Below are positions 1 to 12,778 of a DNA stretch of 64,000 nt, in pieces. This DNA comes from Selaginella tamariscina (lineage: Eukaryota > Streptophyta > Lycopodiopsida > Selaginellales > Selaginellaceae), in assembly GCA_003024785.1 (NCBI GenBank), contig PUQB01000163.1, positions 366,113 to 430,112 of the forward strand, in the 5' to 3' direction. Within the stretch, counting starts at the first letter, position 1. Every line of letters starts with the position of its first letter. Position numbers and translations under genes: made by a program. The notes below the pieces were generated by a model. It was not told the origin of the DNA, ran no database searches, and saw only the letters and a list, made by a program, of their open reading frames with translations.

Positions 1-32
1 CTAATGGAAAGTGACTCTCAATTAAATTAATG

Positions 33-96
33 ACACGTGAAGAACATTTTGTATGGACGTCATACACATGCAGACCGATGCACTAACTATATAAAT
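33..96 (+). promoter_or_regulatory. Promoter motifs of the oleosin pseudogene
   Basis: An ABRE/G-box type ACACGTGA (33-40), a bZIP-type GACGTCAT (56-63), an RY motif CATGCA (67-72) and a TATA box TATATAAA (89-96) are seen in this order and spacing. The whole oleosin copy at 18.9 kb has the same set. These are the classic sites of ABA and B3-factor (ABI3-type) control of seed storage and oil-body genes. That they act in this organism is inferred. Confidence 0.5.
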
Positions 97-130
97 AATG
101 AACCGATCCATATGAATTAATCGAATAACA

Positions 131-605
131 AGTTCATTCAGCTTCTAATCAATCAGAAGATCCAAAACTTATGTTGCAGCATTTTAGGCAGAGATCTCCA
201 ACTTCGGGCAAAGTGCTTCATATTGGTGGCGCACTCGCATTGATCACAACAGGTACTGTATAATGTTATTTAAGCTAGATAATTTAACTAATTAATATGT
301 TTTTAAATTAATATTCTTTTTTCATAATATTCTAATAAATTCTTGTATAGTTGTGGTTGGGGGATCGCACTGCTTGTGGCTTCTCCAGTTCTATTATTTT
401 TAGTCCGATTTTGATTCCGCTTGCGATTGTATGTGGGCTTGCATTTGGAGCCTTTATTGCATTTCTTGTTCTGGCGTGGCATGGGTTTACAAGTACGCAA
501 GGGGAAGACATCCTGTTGGATCACGCCAGGTCGACCAAGCATCGGATTGCTGACACGGCATCACACGTCAGCGACAAGGCCCGTGAAGTATTAGCCTGCA
601 ATTAG
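131..605 (+). pseudogene. Oleosin pseudogene
   Basis: This is a two-exon oleosin copy (remains of exon 1 to 252, exon 2 from 351), the paralogue of the whole gene at 19024-19536. A deletion removes the start codon and the first ten or so codons. A 4-base deletion after the exon 2 acceptor shifts the frame just before the hydrophobic hairpin. A further deletion removes the last codons and part of the 3' UTR. The proline-knot region is still readable (FSPILIPLAIVCG). The promoter motifs upstream are intact, so a transcript is possible but a normal oil-body protein is not. A duplicated, decayed copy is the best reading. Confidence 0.85.
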
Positions 606-2030
606 TAAATTTAACTTTTTATAATAGTATAAATGTAATTATCTTTTACCTAACATAGTATTTATTTTATGTGTATAGTTTGAAATTTTGTCGTTTATAA
701 ATCAGTTTTATTTAATTAAAATTTATACCCTTAAAATTTAAATTTATATACATATACCCCTGTATTTTACAGAATTAGTGTAATAGTCTTTATTAATGGC
801 CATGGAAAGACTGAATAATCAAAACGCCTAATTCATTATCATTGAAAATCTGTTCAAATTTAAATTTTAAATATAAAGAGTATGAATTTTCTTTATGCAT
901 TACATTTAATTTTAAAAACTCAGGGTATATATTTAAATTGTTTCAATATGCATTACATTTAATTTTAAAAACTCAGGGGTATATATTTAAATTTGCTAAT
1001 TTATGAAATATATATATTGATGTAATACTGTATCTGCTTTAAAATTAAATCAACTTTTATTAAGTAACGTTAAAACAATAAAATTAATTATAACATTTTT
1101 ATAAAGCTACAATTATAAACAAAGTCGCTGTGCACTTATTTGCTTGGATCGCTGTGAAATTTAATAACATTTTAAAAAGAAATACCTTTGAGATTTAATT
1201 AAAAAATAAATAAATTAATTTTTAAAGAATTATATTAATAATTAAGTTAGGCTTTTAATGTAAAAGTAATTTAGTTTTTATATGATTGTTTGTTTAAATT
1301 ATTATATTATGAGTTAATAATTTTAACTATAAATAATTTTAGAAAAAGACTAAAATTTAAATATTCACCTTATTTAGTCTGTTTATACACATAACACATT
1401 ATTTACAGGCATAACGTAGCATCTTTCTTATGAATATAACTTCTTTTTTCTTTTCAATACAACTATAAGATGATTCTGTGACTGCCTATCAATGTCTATT
1501 ATTGTATTTTACTTTAAACGATTGAGACTAAAAAGAATCTATAAATGTTTAATGTTATGTTAATTATATATTATTCATGCAAATATGCGTTATATGTATA
1601 TATACTTTACGTTATCATAGTTGTTTAATAACTTACTGTGTAAATATCATAAACCCGATTATGTTTTATGTTCTAATAGATATTGAGCAAAGATCCGCTT
1701 AATATATAACATAATCAATAAATCAATCATAATCAATATACTTTATATTAATGTAATTTAAAAATTACGCATTGACATGCAATCACAAATAACGACATTT
1801 ATATACATATAATGCATGCATACCATACGACACGTTACCCTGTGGTATTCATACGAAGAGCACACATATGACATGCAAGTTTATTTATCTATACACACCA
1901 TATATATGTGTGTATAATCGTTTGTGAGTAATGTTATGTCTACGCAGACATATACACCAGTAGGATTTAATATGTAACCGTAGTTATTAGATGTAAATGG
2001 ACACACTACATGTACGTAAACTAAGCTGTC
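606..2030. other. AT-rich spacer, no gene seen
   Basis: No coding sequence is recognised. About 600-1350 matches the region downstream of the second oleosin (19.6-20.1 kb) in direct orientation. About 1000-2270 matches 17.2-18.4 kb in inverted orientation. About 1500-2270 also matches 33.36-34.09 kb directly. It is duplicated flanking DNA of the storage-protein cluster. Confidence 0.6.
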
Positions 2031-2132
2031 TGTGTGCATGTGTGCGCATTGTACAAAGGAATGGTGATTAACACAAAGTTAAACCACCGTCTGCGTCACA
2101 CCTACGATTCACCTGTCTGTCTACTTGGCAAC

Positions 2133-2138
2133 TGCATG
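2133..2138 (-). promoter_or_regulatory. RY motif (CATGCA) upstream of cupin copy 1
   Basis: TGCATG lies about 140 bp before the ATG in the conserved context CTGCATGCGGTATGCC. The same site in the same place is found before cupin copies 2, 3, 5 and the inverted fragment. RY elements bind ABI3/FUS3/LEC2-type B3 factors in seed storage promoters. A 5'-UTR intron follows (donor CAG|GTACTT near 2214, acceptor CTACAG near 2269) and is conserved among the copies. Confidence 0.5.
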
Positions 2139-2277
2139 CGGTATGCCTTCCTCCGTTATAAGGTCCTGGATCGACAGGGAGTTGCCGTGTCAATTCACTC
2201 TTCGCCTTCAGGTACTTGCATATTTCTCATACTCCTTACGGTTCTTAATTAAGTTTTAAGTTCTACAGATCAACACT

Positions 2278-3777
2278 ATGGAGAAGCTTGTCGTATTGTG
2301 TATGCTTCTGGTTCTGGCTGCTGCCGCTGATAGGCATCATGGAGATGGAAACGCTCGTCGCCATGACGAGGATGAATCTGAGCGTTGCCATAAGCAGTCT
2401 AGTCCGTTTGTGCTCAAGGAGCCTGTTCAGATAGCAAAAACAGAGGCAGGTGAGATTAGAGTTCTTCCTGGTCCAGATGAAGCCGGTGTTTTAGCAACAA
2501 ATCGTATTGGTTTAAGCATCATTAGCATGGAGCCTAAAGCCCTTTTGCTCCCTCAATATCTCGATGCCTCCTGTGTTATGTACGTCGACAAAGGTGAGCA
2601 CGATACACATAATAGTTTTATGTTATTTTAAATATGTTTTTTATCTTTGCTTACAGGACAGCTCACACTTCGATGGGTTGAAGATGGGAAACTCTCCAAG
2701 CAGAACTTGACCACTGGTGATATATATGCTCTTCCAGGCGGGCTTGTGTTCTATATACTCAACACTGATGAAGGCCAAAGGCTGCGTGTTTTTGCCATGT
2801 GTGACACCTCTGAAGAGCCTGGAACCTGGACACTTTCAATCCTCCTTTGTCGGAGGCGGTGAAAATCCCCCTACCGTCCTCTCTGGGTTTGATAGAGATA
2901 CTCTTGCTGCTGCCTTCAAGGTGCGTGCACGTGCGTGTGTGTGATAATATATTATGTAAACTTACGTAGTGCAGGTTGCTCCTGAGGATATTGAGGATCT
3001 ACTGAGGTCTCAGAACAAGGGTCCAATTATCTACACCAGCAGGTCAGAGTTGAGGCAAAGAACAAATGATGGTGATGATGAACAGTCTCCTGAGCCTTTC
3101 AATCTTCTTAAGAAGACACCTGATTTTGAAAACGACAATGGTTGGACAATTGCTGTTCATGGCAAGGAGTTTAGTCCCTTGCAATATGCCGGAGTTGGAG
3201 TCTTTGCTGTTAGCTTGAAACCAGTAAGCATTTGTACTATTATACATATATATTACATTTTTAAGATACTTCTTGGCAGGGAGCTATGCTTGCACCTCAC
3301 TGGAATCCAAGAGCTTCTGAATTTGCATTTGTGACTAAGGGACAGGGACGCATTCAAGTTTCTTATCCAAATGGAACCAGTGCTTTGAACCAGAGTGTGG
3401 ACGGTACAGTGATCTTTGTTCCTCGGTACTTTCCGATGTCTCAAATTGCTTCACGTGAAGGTCCCTTTGAGTTTGTTGGTTTCAGCACATCATCTCGTCC
3501 AAACCGTCCACAGTTTTTAGCAGGTGCATCTCTCTCTCACACACACACGCACACACCCTCACTCACTCACAGTTTGCTGATGCATTGTTACTGTTGTTGT
3601 TGTAAAGGTTCAAGCTCAGTTCTCAAGGCAGTTGAGGGTGACATTGTGTCCAAGGCATTCAACTTCTCTGAAGAGCGTTTGAAGACTATATTGGACAGTC
3701 AACCAGATGGTATAATTCTACCTGGCTTTATAGAGGAAGAGGAAGATGCTCCAAAACCAAGATATGTAGTTATGTAA
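2278..3777 (+). pseudogene. Vicilin-like storage globulin, copy 1 (one frameshift)
   Basis: Five exons (2278-2593, 2657-2920, 2975-3223, 3280-3523, 3608-3777) encode a secreted two-cupin protein of about 415 residues, the vicilin (7S globulin) architecture. A signal peptide with a VVLCMLLVLAAAA core is followed by a short His-rich stretch. The first cupin half has the vicilin-like DIYALPGGLVFY turn and the LSGFDRDTLAAAF motif. The second has PHWNPRASE and FVPRYFPMSQIA. All introns are GT-AG. One extra A in exon 2 (about 2813, ACCTCTGAAGAG against ACCTCTGAGAG in the sister copy) shifts the frame and gives a stop at 2862. With that single base excepted, all five exons read in phase, so this is either a very young pseudogene or a sequence error. 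Role: stored protein of spores or seeds, in vacuole-derived bodies. Confidence 0.8.
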
Positions 3778-4004
3778 AAGCAATATATATAATATAAGCT
3801 TTTCCGGATGCAAAGAATCTTAGTATCGGCGATCTGACAACCGTAGACTCCTACACATATATATAATACAGGTGGCAACTGTTGTTCTCCCACTTGTCAC
3901 ATATAGACAAGACAAAATTCCTTATAAGGCAGAACGCTTAAACTCTTCATCATACCTTGTGTTGTCTCTTCTTTTTGTGAGTTTGTATAGCTCTGCAGTT
4001 AAGA

Positions 4005-4420
4005 ATGGCTTCCTTATTCCATGGTGACAGGAAGGACGAGCACGTCAACCATCCAAGCCCCCAATAGATTAACGTGTATGTATGTGCATATCCAATCCTG
4101 GCTATGGTAAGCTCCACACACACATACACTTTAGATCTATTTGTTTAGGCGTAGGATTACTTCTCTCTCGTACATACTGCTAACTTTTAACCATTAATGC
4201 CCCTATGATGATTCAGGACACATCCACGGTGGACTTGTGAATCCCGGATACTATACTGCTTCTGGATACGATCACAACGCCGGTGGTGGATACAGGCATG
4301 GTACCGGCCACAATGGACATGGTGGAAAGAAGAAATAAGGGTTCATGGAGAAGATCAAAGAAGAACCTCAACAAAGTTCGTAAAGATGGGAGCAGCAGCA
4401 GCAGCAGTGACTCCGACTAG
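4005..4420 (+). pseudogene. Type A Gly/His-rich (dehydrin-like) pseudogene
   Basis: The first 20 codons match the sister copy at 48.2-48.7 kb (MASLFHGDRKDEHV, then NHPSPQ). A stop then follows, where the sister reads YGYNNQNPGYG. Exon 2, from about 4217, keeps HIHGG and NPGYYTASGY and runs into a shortened tail. The part encoding the Lys-rich segment is mostly deleted, while the final poly-Ser/Asp codons survive near 4390-4420. It lies 230 bp after cupin copy 1 on the same strand, as in the other blocks. The upstream 3780-4000 matches the promoter of the sister gene. Confidence 0.7.
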
Positions 4421-4689
4421 AATGCAGAGTTTTGTGTATATGATGTCGTAATGTAACCATGCAATAAAATATGTATGTTTTTAGTTAAAACCCTGCAAGA
4501 GTATACACTTACATAATCCTATTCGCGTTCTTTTATACGACACACACATTCATCAATCTATTCTATAACAATATCAATATTAGCATTTGTCTGTATTCAT
4601 ATATCACTTGAGATGGATATTAAATCTAACTGCATATTGATTTCTTTTCTGCAAATGCATCTACTAAATAATTATATAGATAAAAAGCT

Positions 4690-5060
4690 TAAAAATGCAC
4701 ACACAAGTATGCAACCATATATCATATGAAGTTTTATACAAGTACTGCATGTTTAGAACACTGTATACAGACAAAAGTTGGGATTTACCAGTTACAGATT
4801 TTCAGACCCCGTCTTATATAAGAATTTGTCATAGTTTGAAGTTATATATATATATATATATATATGCTTATTTGACGTCTTATTGCACTCTTTGAACATG
4901 AGACGTGAATGTAAAAAAATGAATTACATAAAAAAAAATTCGCATTGGGTTGAACAAATTTAGACCATATTTGGGCAGTTCGGGCTGCTACTTTTACGTG
5001 AATATAGTGGACATGCGTGTATTTTATGTGTGTCTATGCTGTATACATTAAAATCAATTA
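4690..5060. repeat. Duplicated spacer with (TA)n and the empty site of the 9.3-kb transposon
   Basis: This spacer recurs at 20.25-20.50 kb and, inverted, at 47.75-47.98 kb. It contains a TA run and a conserved ATGAGACGTGAAT stretch. At 5012-5030 it reads ACATGCGTGTATTTTATGTG without interruption. The corresponding place at 20.49 kb and 29.84 kb is split by a 9.3-kb insertion flanked by CGTGTATTTT. It is therefore a natural unoccupied site for that element. Confidence 0.7.
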
Positions 5061-5074
5061 TAAACATAATCACA

Positions 5075-5340
5075 ATAAAAATCCATAAGTAAGTGATATG
5101 ATTAACCTTATATTCTTATATAGGTTCTCTGCCCACGACGACACCGTAAATAAATTATTCTTTTTCTACGTAAGTGGCCATTGTTGTCATGCATTTGCTG
5201 TCATTGTTTCATATGCAAGATCTCCTATATAAGCCAAGAACTCTTGAACTCCTCATCATACTCAACTGTCTTGTTTTGGTTCTCTTTTTTGTGTTCTTTA
5301 TACCTTTCCTTGTTGCCATGACGTTGAAACAAACAAACAA
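5075..5340 (+). pseudogene. Relic promoter and leader of a type B Gly-rich gene
   Basis: The sequence from the AAAATCAATTATAAACATAA motif through the TATA region (CTCCTATATAAGCC, about 5222) and into the leader matches the upstream regions at 29.86-30.15 kb and, inverted, at 47.1-47.4 kb. The coding exons that should follow are absent: after about 5320 the match stops. This is a block remnant left between the type A pseudogene and cupin copy 2. Confidence 0.6.
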
Positions 5341-6074
5341 GAGCAACAAAAGCTTCTAACCCTTTGAAGAGACACTCAACATCTCCACCAATGAAAGACT
5401 GAAAATATGATGGCTTCCCATACATGGTACTCATACAAGGTCATCACGTGGCTATAGATAACCATGCCAGGATTAGAGTCTATATGGCTGTAAATAACCA
5501 CGTTAGGATTAGAGTCTACGCGGCTTCAGATAACCATGCGAACGTTACAATGCATTCTTCATAGTTCTCTTTAATTTTTATAGTTTATATAAAATGAATA
5601 TTTTCATTCATTCACTTAGTAATTAGTAATTTATTTTGGGCCCTGAATTAGTTTTTAGCAAATAATAAGAAAATTTACATGTATAAATCATGAAATATAT
5701 TAATCTTGAAGGCCTTTTTTTATTTATATCCCATATATATATATATATAATTAGTAAAATATTAACTCTTCGTGAATAGTGAACTACGATTAAGGGGGTA
5801 CCTTATGTTTTTAATAATAGATTTTGTTAATGCACATATGCATATGTAATATCTTTTGTTGTATATATTTGTGTTTGCCTTATTTATTGAATATTTTAAT
5901 TTTTGAATTTGCTTATAATTTATTTTAGTAAATTCAAAAGTGTAATATTATTTTGTTATTTTTTTAAAGAATATTTTAATATATTTTAAGCATATTCAAG
6001 CATATTCTAATATCTGACATTTTACTCACTGTCTGCTTTACACCAACGATTTAACTGTCTGTGTACTTGGCAGC

Positions 6075-6080
6075 TGCATG
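6075..6080 (-). promoter_or_regulatory. RY motif upstream of cupin copy 2
   Basis: TGCATG in the context GCAGCTGCATGCGG lies 140 bp before the ATG, matching the other copies. Confidence 0.45.
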
Positions 6081-6214
6081 CGGTATTCCTTCCTCCGTTT
6101 TAAGGTCCTGAATCGACAGGGAGTTATGGTATCAATTCACTCTTTGCCTTCAGGTACTTGCATTTTTCTTATATTCCGGTTCTTAATTAAGTTTTAAGTT
6201 CTACATATCAAACT

Positions 6215-7545
6215 ATGGCATGTACACAACAGCTCTTCGTATTGTGTATGCTTCTGGTTCTGGCTGCTACATCGTGGAGATGGAAGCGCTCGTCACCATG
6301 ACGAGGATGAATCTGAGCGCACTCTAGTTCGTTTGTGCTCAAGGAGCCTGTTCAGACAGCAAAAAAACAGAGGCAGGTGAGATTAGAGTTCTTCCTGGTC
6401 CAGATGAAGCTGGTGTATTAGCAACAAATCATATTGGTTTAATTATCATTAGCATGGAGCCCAAAGCCTGCTCCCTCAATATCTTGATGCCTCGGCTTGT
6501 GTTATTTATCTCCACAAAGGTACATATAAATTATAATAGTTTTAGAGAAAATGTTTTTTTTTATCTTTGGTTACAGTTGAAGATGGGAAACTTTCCAAGC
6601 AGAACTTGACCACTGGTGATATTTATGCTCTGCCAGGCGGGCTTGTGTTCTATACACTCAACACTGATGAACGCCAAAGGCTGCGTGTTTTGCCATGTGT
6701 GACACCTCTGAGAGCCTGGAACCTCCCCTTACCGTCCTCTCTGGGTTCGATAGAGATACTCTTGCTGCTGCTTTCAAGGTATGTAAAAGATACGTGTGCG
6801 TGTGTGTGAAATATATTAAGCATGCTTAAGTGTTTCATGTACGGGTTGCTCCCGAAGATGTTGAGGACCTCACAAGGTGTCAGAATAAAGGTCCAATTAT
6901 CTACACAAGCAGGTCAGAGTTGAGGCAAAGAACAAACGCTGGTGATGATGGACAGTCTCCTAAGCCTTTCAATCTTCTTAAGAAGACACCTGATTTTGAA
7001 AATGACAATGCTTGGACAATCGCTGTTCATGGCAAGGAGTTTAGTCCCTTGCAAGATGCCGGAGTTGGAGTGTTTACTGTTACCTTGAAACTAGTAAGCA
7101 CATTCTTAATAATATACATATAATTATACTGCATTTTTATAATATTTCTTGACAGGGGGCTATGCTTGCACCTCACTGGAATCCAAGGGCTTCTGAAGTT
7201 GCATTAGTGACTGAGGACAGGGACGCATTCAAGTTTCTTATCCAAATGGAACCAGTGCTTTGAACCAGTGGACGAGGGTACGTTTTTTTTGTTCTTCGGT
7301 ACTTGCCCATGTCTCAAATTGCTTCACGTGAAGGTCCCTTTTGAGTTTGTTGGTTATCTCGTCCAAATCGGCCACAGTTTTTAGCAGGGGTGCATCTCTC
7401 TCTCACACACATGCACACGCACACCCACTAATTGATGAGTTTGTTACTGCTGTTATTGTAACGTTTGAAGACTATATTGGACAGTCAACATAATTCTACC
7501 GGGCTTTATAGAGGAAGATGCTCCAAAATTATGTGGTTATGTCAA
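6215..7545 (+). pseudogene. Vicilin-like globulin pseudogene, copy 2
   Basis: The same five-exon layout as copy 1 can be followed, but the copy is clearly dead. The N-terminal exon has lost part of the signal peptide and His-rich region. The start of exon 2 lacks the codons for the first strand. Exons 4 and 5 carry several indels and short deletions. Recognisable pieces are SKQNLTTGDIYALPGGLVFY near 6595-6655, a long intact exon 3 (about 6846-7094, NKGPIIYTSRSELRQR to AVHGKEFSP), and scattered second-cupin motifs near 7160-7310. The upstream region is of the class shared with copies 3 and 5 (from about 5.7 kb). Confidence 0.8.
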
Positions 7546-8051
7546 ATCATAATATATTTAAACATCAGGAATAGTCTCACACACTCAAGCCCACAGAGAT
7601 GCACACGTACACGTTTGAGATAGTTGTCTGGTGGTGGTGTTAACAAAAACTAAGAGATATGGCATTGATCATATATAATGATATGAATCATATATAGAAA
7701 AGATCAAGACGAACCGAATTAAAAACATAATATTTTCCTATGAAGAATGGTGTCTGTCTTTTCAAACTATGTGTGTGTTATACAGATCATTTAAGAGTAG
7801 CAACATTGACTTTTCTTTTTAAATTTTATTGTGATTTTATTTTTGCTTTTAATATCTTAATAGAATTCTAGATAAATTACATACAAATTCTATAAACAAC
7901 TCTTGATGCCGAATATTTTGCTTGTACATAAATTTATGTAATTTTTCCATCTCAAATGAGATTGAAATACACATTAATCTAAATATTTGATTCGACTGTT
8001 TATTTTCACGCAACACGCGCATCCATATTAAAGTTTCACAATATGTATATT
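7546..8051. other. Spacer without a recognised gene
   Basis: AT-rich downstream flank of cupin copy 2. Part resembles the flank after cupin copy 3 (about 33.12-33.3 kb, CTCACACACTCA context). I see no gene or further repeat. Confidence 0.4.
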
Positions 8052-8256
8052 TGTAAGATACTGTATATTAAGTAACGTACCGTATATACGCATGTGTATA
8101 TACACACATGCGAGTGACACATGGGTGGTGATTTGGCCCCCATGTGTCAGTGCCACGTGTCGCATGTGTGCCATGTGGCAGGAGGCCTCCTGTATATAAG
8201 CAGGGTTTTTGTAAACTAATATATCAGACATTTCATTTAATATATCTGCTCTTTCA
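8052..8256 (+). repeat. Left LTR of the gypsy element
   Basis: 205 bp, near-identical to 12779-12983. It contains paired G-box-like sites (GCCACGTGTCGC and GCCATGTGGC, the second being GCCACGTGGC in the right LTR) and a TATA-like TGTATATAAG before the end. Confidence 0.9.
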
Positions 8257-11200
8257 TTGGTGGAGAAGTTGGGTATTCCTTTCTTCCGCATTTTCTTTTT
8301 CTTGTTTCCATGACAATGAACATGGAGACGGCTTTTAGCATTATTGCTACTGCTATTGATGCACAAACTAAGTTGTTGGAGCGCTTCGTTGAGGGTCCGT
8401 CCTCCTCTTCCCCGTCTGAGCCTCATGCCGGGGGATCTGCTTCTAGCTACTCCTTCATCTTCTTCACAGGCCACAAATCCGAGGGTTCGACCCCGATCTT
8501 TTTGTGGTGATCCGGGAGATGATGTATACCACTGGTTTGATCATTTCCAAGTCATTGTTCGTTACCATGGTTGGGATGAGGCCCGTGCTCTCAGAGAATT
8601 CCCTACATGTTTGGAAGGCCCTGCGCTCAAGTGGTATAATGGATTGGCTGCGGAGATTCAAGCCAATAGTAATCGGTTAACGGAATGTCTCAAACGTACG
8701 TTTGGCAAAGTTGAGGATTCAGATGATGCTTTCCAACAACTGCATGCGATACGACAACATCCTGGTGAGTCTGTTATGCGGTTCAGTATTAGGTTCGGGG
8801 ATTTAGTTCGGCGTGCATATCCTAACATGCCTGAGCCTATTAAGCTCGGTATGTTATGGCCAACTATGCGACCCGAACTTGTTCGATTCGTTCGGGCTCT
8901 TCGTCCTACCACATTGGAGGAAGCTTTTGCACTAGCTCAACGTTTTGAGTTGGTGCCTGGTGAGGGCCGTGTTCCCCTTGGGTTACCTGCTCCTCTTGTT
9001 CAGCGTGCTGATCCAATGGAGGTTGATGCTGCTGCATATGTGCCCGCACGGCAAGCCTTTCGTGGTCGACCTCGGGGCCCACCCCGTGGACCACCTCCAC
9101 GAAATCGTCCTGCACCTGCTCCAGTACCTGCCCGTGGTGGTCAAAATCCACGGATTCGTGACAGGAGGAATCGGAACAATGCAGGTCGACCCAATCAAGT
9201 TCATTGTTGGGCCTGTTGGGCACCTGGACATACTTGGCGGGCATGCGATGTGTATCCTGATTGGCGTCCACCACATCCAGGCTGGCGACCATATGTTCCG
9301 GATGGTGTGCCTGTGGCGGCCATTATGTCTGATGATGAGCTTCCAGATGATGAAGCCTCTCTTGCAGTGGATCTGTTGCGGAAAACCAGTAATCGTACGG
9401 GCGACGGAGGGATCCCGTGCGATGGAGACTTCACCTCCATGCTTTTTTCGCTATGCATATCAAGGGTTTGCAAGTTCCACCAGATCATCCAGTTTTCACA
9501 TTTTCTGCACGAGTGAATGATCTTTCAGTCACAGTGCTTGTGGATACAGGATCCAGTATGTCTTCCATAACTCTTCTCTAGCGCATCGGTGCTCATTACC
9601 CTTAAGACGTGCAGATAAGGTCTTGCACATTTTATATGGTAATGGGCAGTCTCGTGCAGTATCACAGTACACCACTTCGACTACGCTGGTTATGGGTGCC
9701 AACTGTAAGTTTCCCTCTGGGTCTCTTAGGGTTGTCCCTTCCCAGGTCTTTGACATCATTCTGGGATGTGATTGGTTAAAGCAGTCGAAAGGTATGTGTG
9801 ATTTTTCACTCTCTCCTCCTGTATTACGCTTGGAGTCTGTGTCTTTGCAGTCTGTTCCTTTACGTCCAGAGAAGCTTGTTGCTGTTTGTATCACGCATAC
9901 AGCTCCTTTGATTCCGGTCTTGGGTGGTGTTCATCTCAACAGGTTCAAATGCCGGATCCGTCACCTGAGTGTCGAGCACACTGCATCGAACAACTTAAGA
10001 AACAGTATGCAAGTTTGTTCAAATTTGATCTGTCCCAAGGTGCACGTGTGAAGACTCGACACTGTATACCCACCGGCAATGCAAAGCCTTTCAAAGTCCC
10101 GGTTCGACGCAGGTCAAAAGGAGTTATCAGCCATGCGAACAGCTGTTAGATATGATTGGTAAACGGTGTGTCGTCCGTCACGGAGTCCATGGGCATGTGA
10201 ACCTCATTTGGTTCCCAAGCCTGATGGATCTCTCCGATTTTGTGTGGATTACCGACCTCTTAACGATGTTACCATCAAAGATGTCTATCCACTTCCGAAC
10301 TCTGCCGATCTATTAGATCGTTTGGGTCAGAGTCGATGGTTTACTAAGTTGGATTTGGCATCAGGATATTGGCAGGTTCCTATGGCTGAGGAGGATATTC
10401 CAAAAACGGCCTTCCGGACACCATTTGGTCTTTACGAGTTTTTGGTCATGCCTTTTGGATTGACTTCAGCTCCTGCCACCTTTCAACGCATGATGGATGA
10501 GCTTCTTTCCGATATGCCTGATATCACTGCCGATTTTATCGACGATGTGCTCATTCATGGGTCTGGTTCTTGGGAGGATCACATTCGTGATGTACGGCGC
10601 GTTCTTGATCGATTTCGAGAAGTTGGCCTGAAGTTGAAACTTGAAAAGTGTGTGTTTGGTTCGACCGACACCACTTACTTGGGTTACCGTATATCTCGAG
10701 AGGGTTTACAGGTGGATCCAATGAAGTTGCGAGCTGTTCGAGAGTTCCCTCGTCCCCGTACAGTACAGGAAGTCCAGCGTTTCTTGGGCACGGTGCAGTA
10801 CTTGGGTCGATTCATCGATCATCTCACTGATCGAACTGCCCCTCTTCGGGAGTTAGTTCGTCCACAGGTATCTTTCAGGTGGACTCGCAGGTGTCAGCAG
10901 GCATTTGACCAGTTAAAAGAGTTCCTGACAACTCCACCATTGCTTCAATACCCAGATTTTACTCGTCCGTTCATTTTACGAGTAGATGCCTCAGATGTTG
11001 GTATTGGTGGTGTATTGATGCAAACTGATGCTGTGGATTCTTCAATTCGACACCCGGTGGCTTACATTAGTCGAGTACTCACGCCGGCTGAGCGGAATTA
11101 TTCCACTACTGAAAAAGAATGCCTTGCTGCTGTTTGGGGTTTTGAACGACTTCATGCCTACTTACATGGGAGTGAAACACTTTTGGAGTGTGATCATGCT

Positions 11201-12778
11201 GCTGTCACTTCCTTATTAAAACGGAAGAATTTAGTGGGTCGCGTAGCCAGATGGGCATTACGTCTCCAGGTATATAACTTTAAGGTGGTGCACAGGCCTG
11301 GGCGAACAATGGTGGATGCGGATGCACTTTCTCGAGCACCCCTCTCCGATTCCACTTTGCCTGCTCATGCAGTAGCTGCAGCATTCGGTTTGATACAAGC
11401 CCCTCAGGTATTCGATGCCGACTTACCATCCTTGGAACAGTGGCAGGATGCTCAAAAACATGAACCATGGACGAGGCAATTACGCGATGCGTTTGCAATC
11501 CGTCTTCCGAACCTCGGTTTCGACAATATCATGCTCAGTTTCGACTTCAGGATGGTTTATTGTATTTTATTGGGACAAATCCAGAGGACAGATGGCGTTT
11601 GGCTGTACCCTCTACATATGTTCCACACCTTCTTCGAGCATATCATGATTCACCTATTGTTGGAGGTCATCTTGGTCACCAACGAGTGTTGGAGAAGCTC
11701 GCCGATCATTTTATTGGCCAGCATGCGTGGTGATGTGATCAGGTATATTCAAAGTTGTCCCACTTGTCAAACTCGGAATTCCTCTACGACTCGGGCCATG
11801 GGGTGTTGGAATCCATCAATGTCTCTCGCCCTTTTGAGTTAATTGCAGTGGATTTAATGGGACCTTTTCCACGTTCTTCTCAAGGTAACCAGTACATCAT
11901 TGTTGTATCCGATTATTTAACTCGATGGGTGGAGGTTGGTGCTCTTCCGGATGCAACTGCCATGTCAACAGCTTTGTTTCTGTTCGATAATGTGGTTTTG
12001 CAGCATTCTTGTCCAGAGCGGATGTTATCAGACAATGGCCCCGCTTTCATTGCAGAGGTATTCCGAGTGTTGTGTGAGAGGTTAGGGGTAAAACATTCAT
12101 TTGCCTCTCCGTATCATCCACAAACTGATGGTTTGGTGGAGCGATTGAATCGGACCTTCAAGGGTATGATCTCGAAGTATGTGAACTTCAATCACACGGA
12201 CTGGGATTGGTATTTGCGATGTTTGAGATTTGCTTATGTAACAGGCATTCAGAGTTCGATTGGTATCTCTCCATTCAAGGCATTGTATGGATATGATCCT
12301 AAGTTGCCTAGTGAATTGGGGTTATCATCGAATCTGCCACGTGCCGAGGATGCAAAGATGTGGGCTCGACATTTGGATTGTTTTGCCTCTTCTGCGTGCA
12401 GAGTCTGCTGAACATCTTGGTCGAGCTCAAATGCGGCAGCAATCTTCTTACAATGCACGACATCAAATTCCACCAGATTTTGCTGACGGTGACTTAGTCC
12501 TGGTACGTTTTCCCAAGCTGACTGCACCTGGGCTTGCAACTGGTTTATTACATAAGTGGCTTGGTCCCTACCGAGTACTCCGAAAGGTTGGTCCTCAGGT
12601 ATATCAAGTACAGTTGGTGGGATCTCATGAGGTTGAGATAGTTCACGTGGTTCGAATGAAACGGTTTGTCGTTCGAGACTCGTTGAGTACATTTGGTCAT
12701 ACCTTAGATGGCCCAGCTCACACGGATCCAGGACCATCAGATCCATCACCATCTACACAGCCGCAGAGGGGAGGATAG

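Noticed and set aside
131-605. Functional second oleosin gene
   Set aside because: The start codon region, reading frame before the hairpin and C-terminus are all lost relative to the copy at 19.0 kb.
8906-9520. Open frames antisense to or overlapping the gypsy gag
   Set aside because: They are shadows of a GC-richer coding region and show no independent domain.
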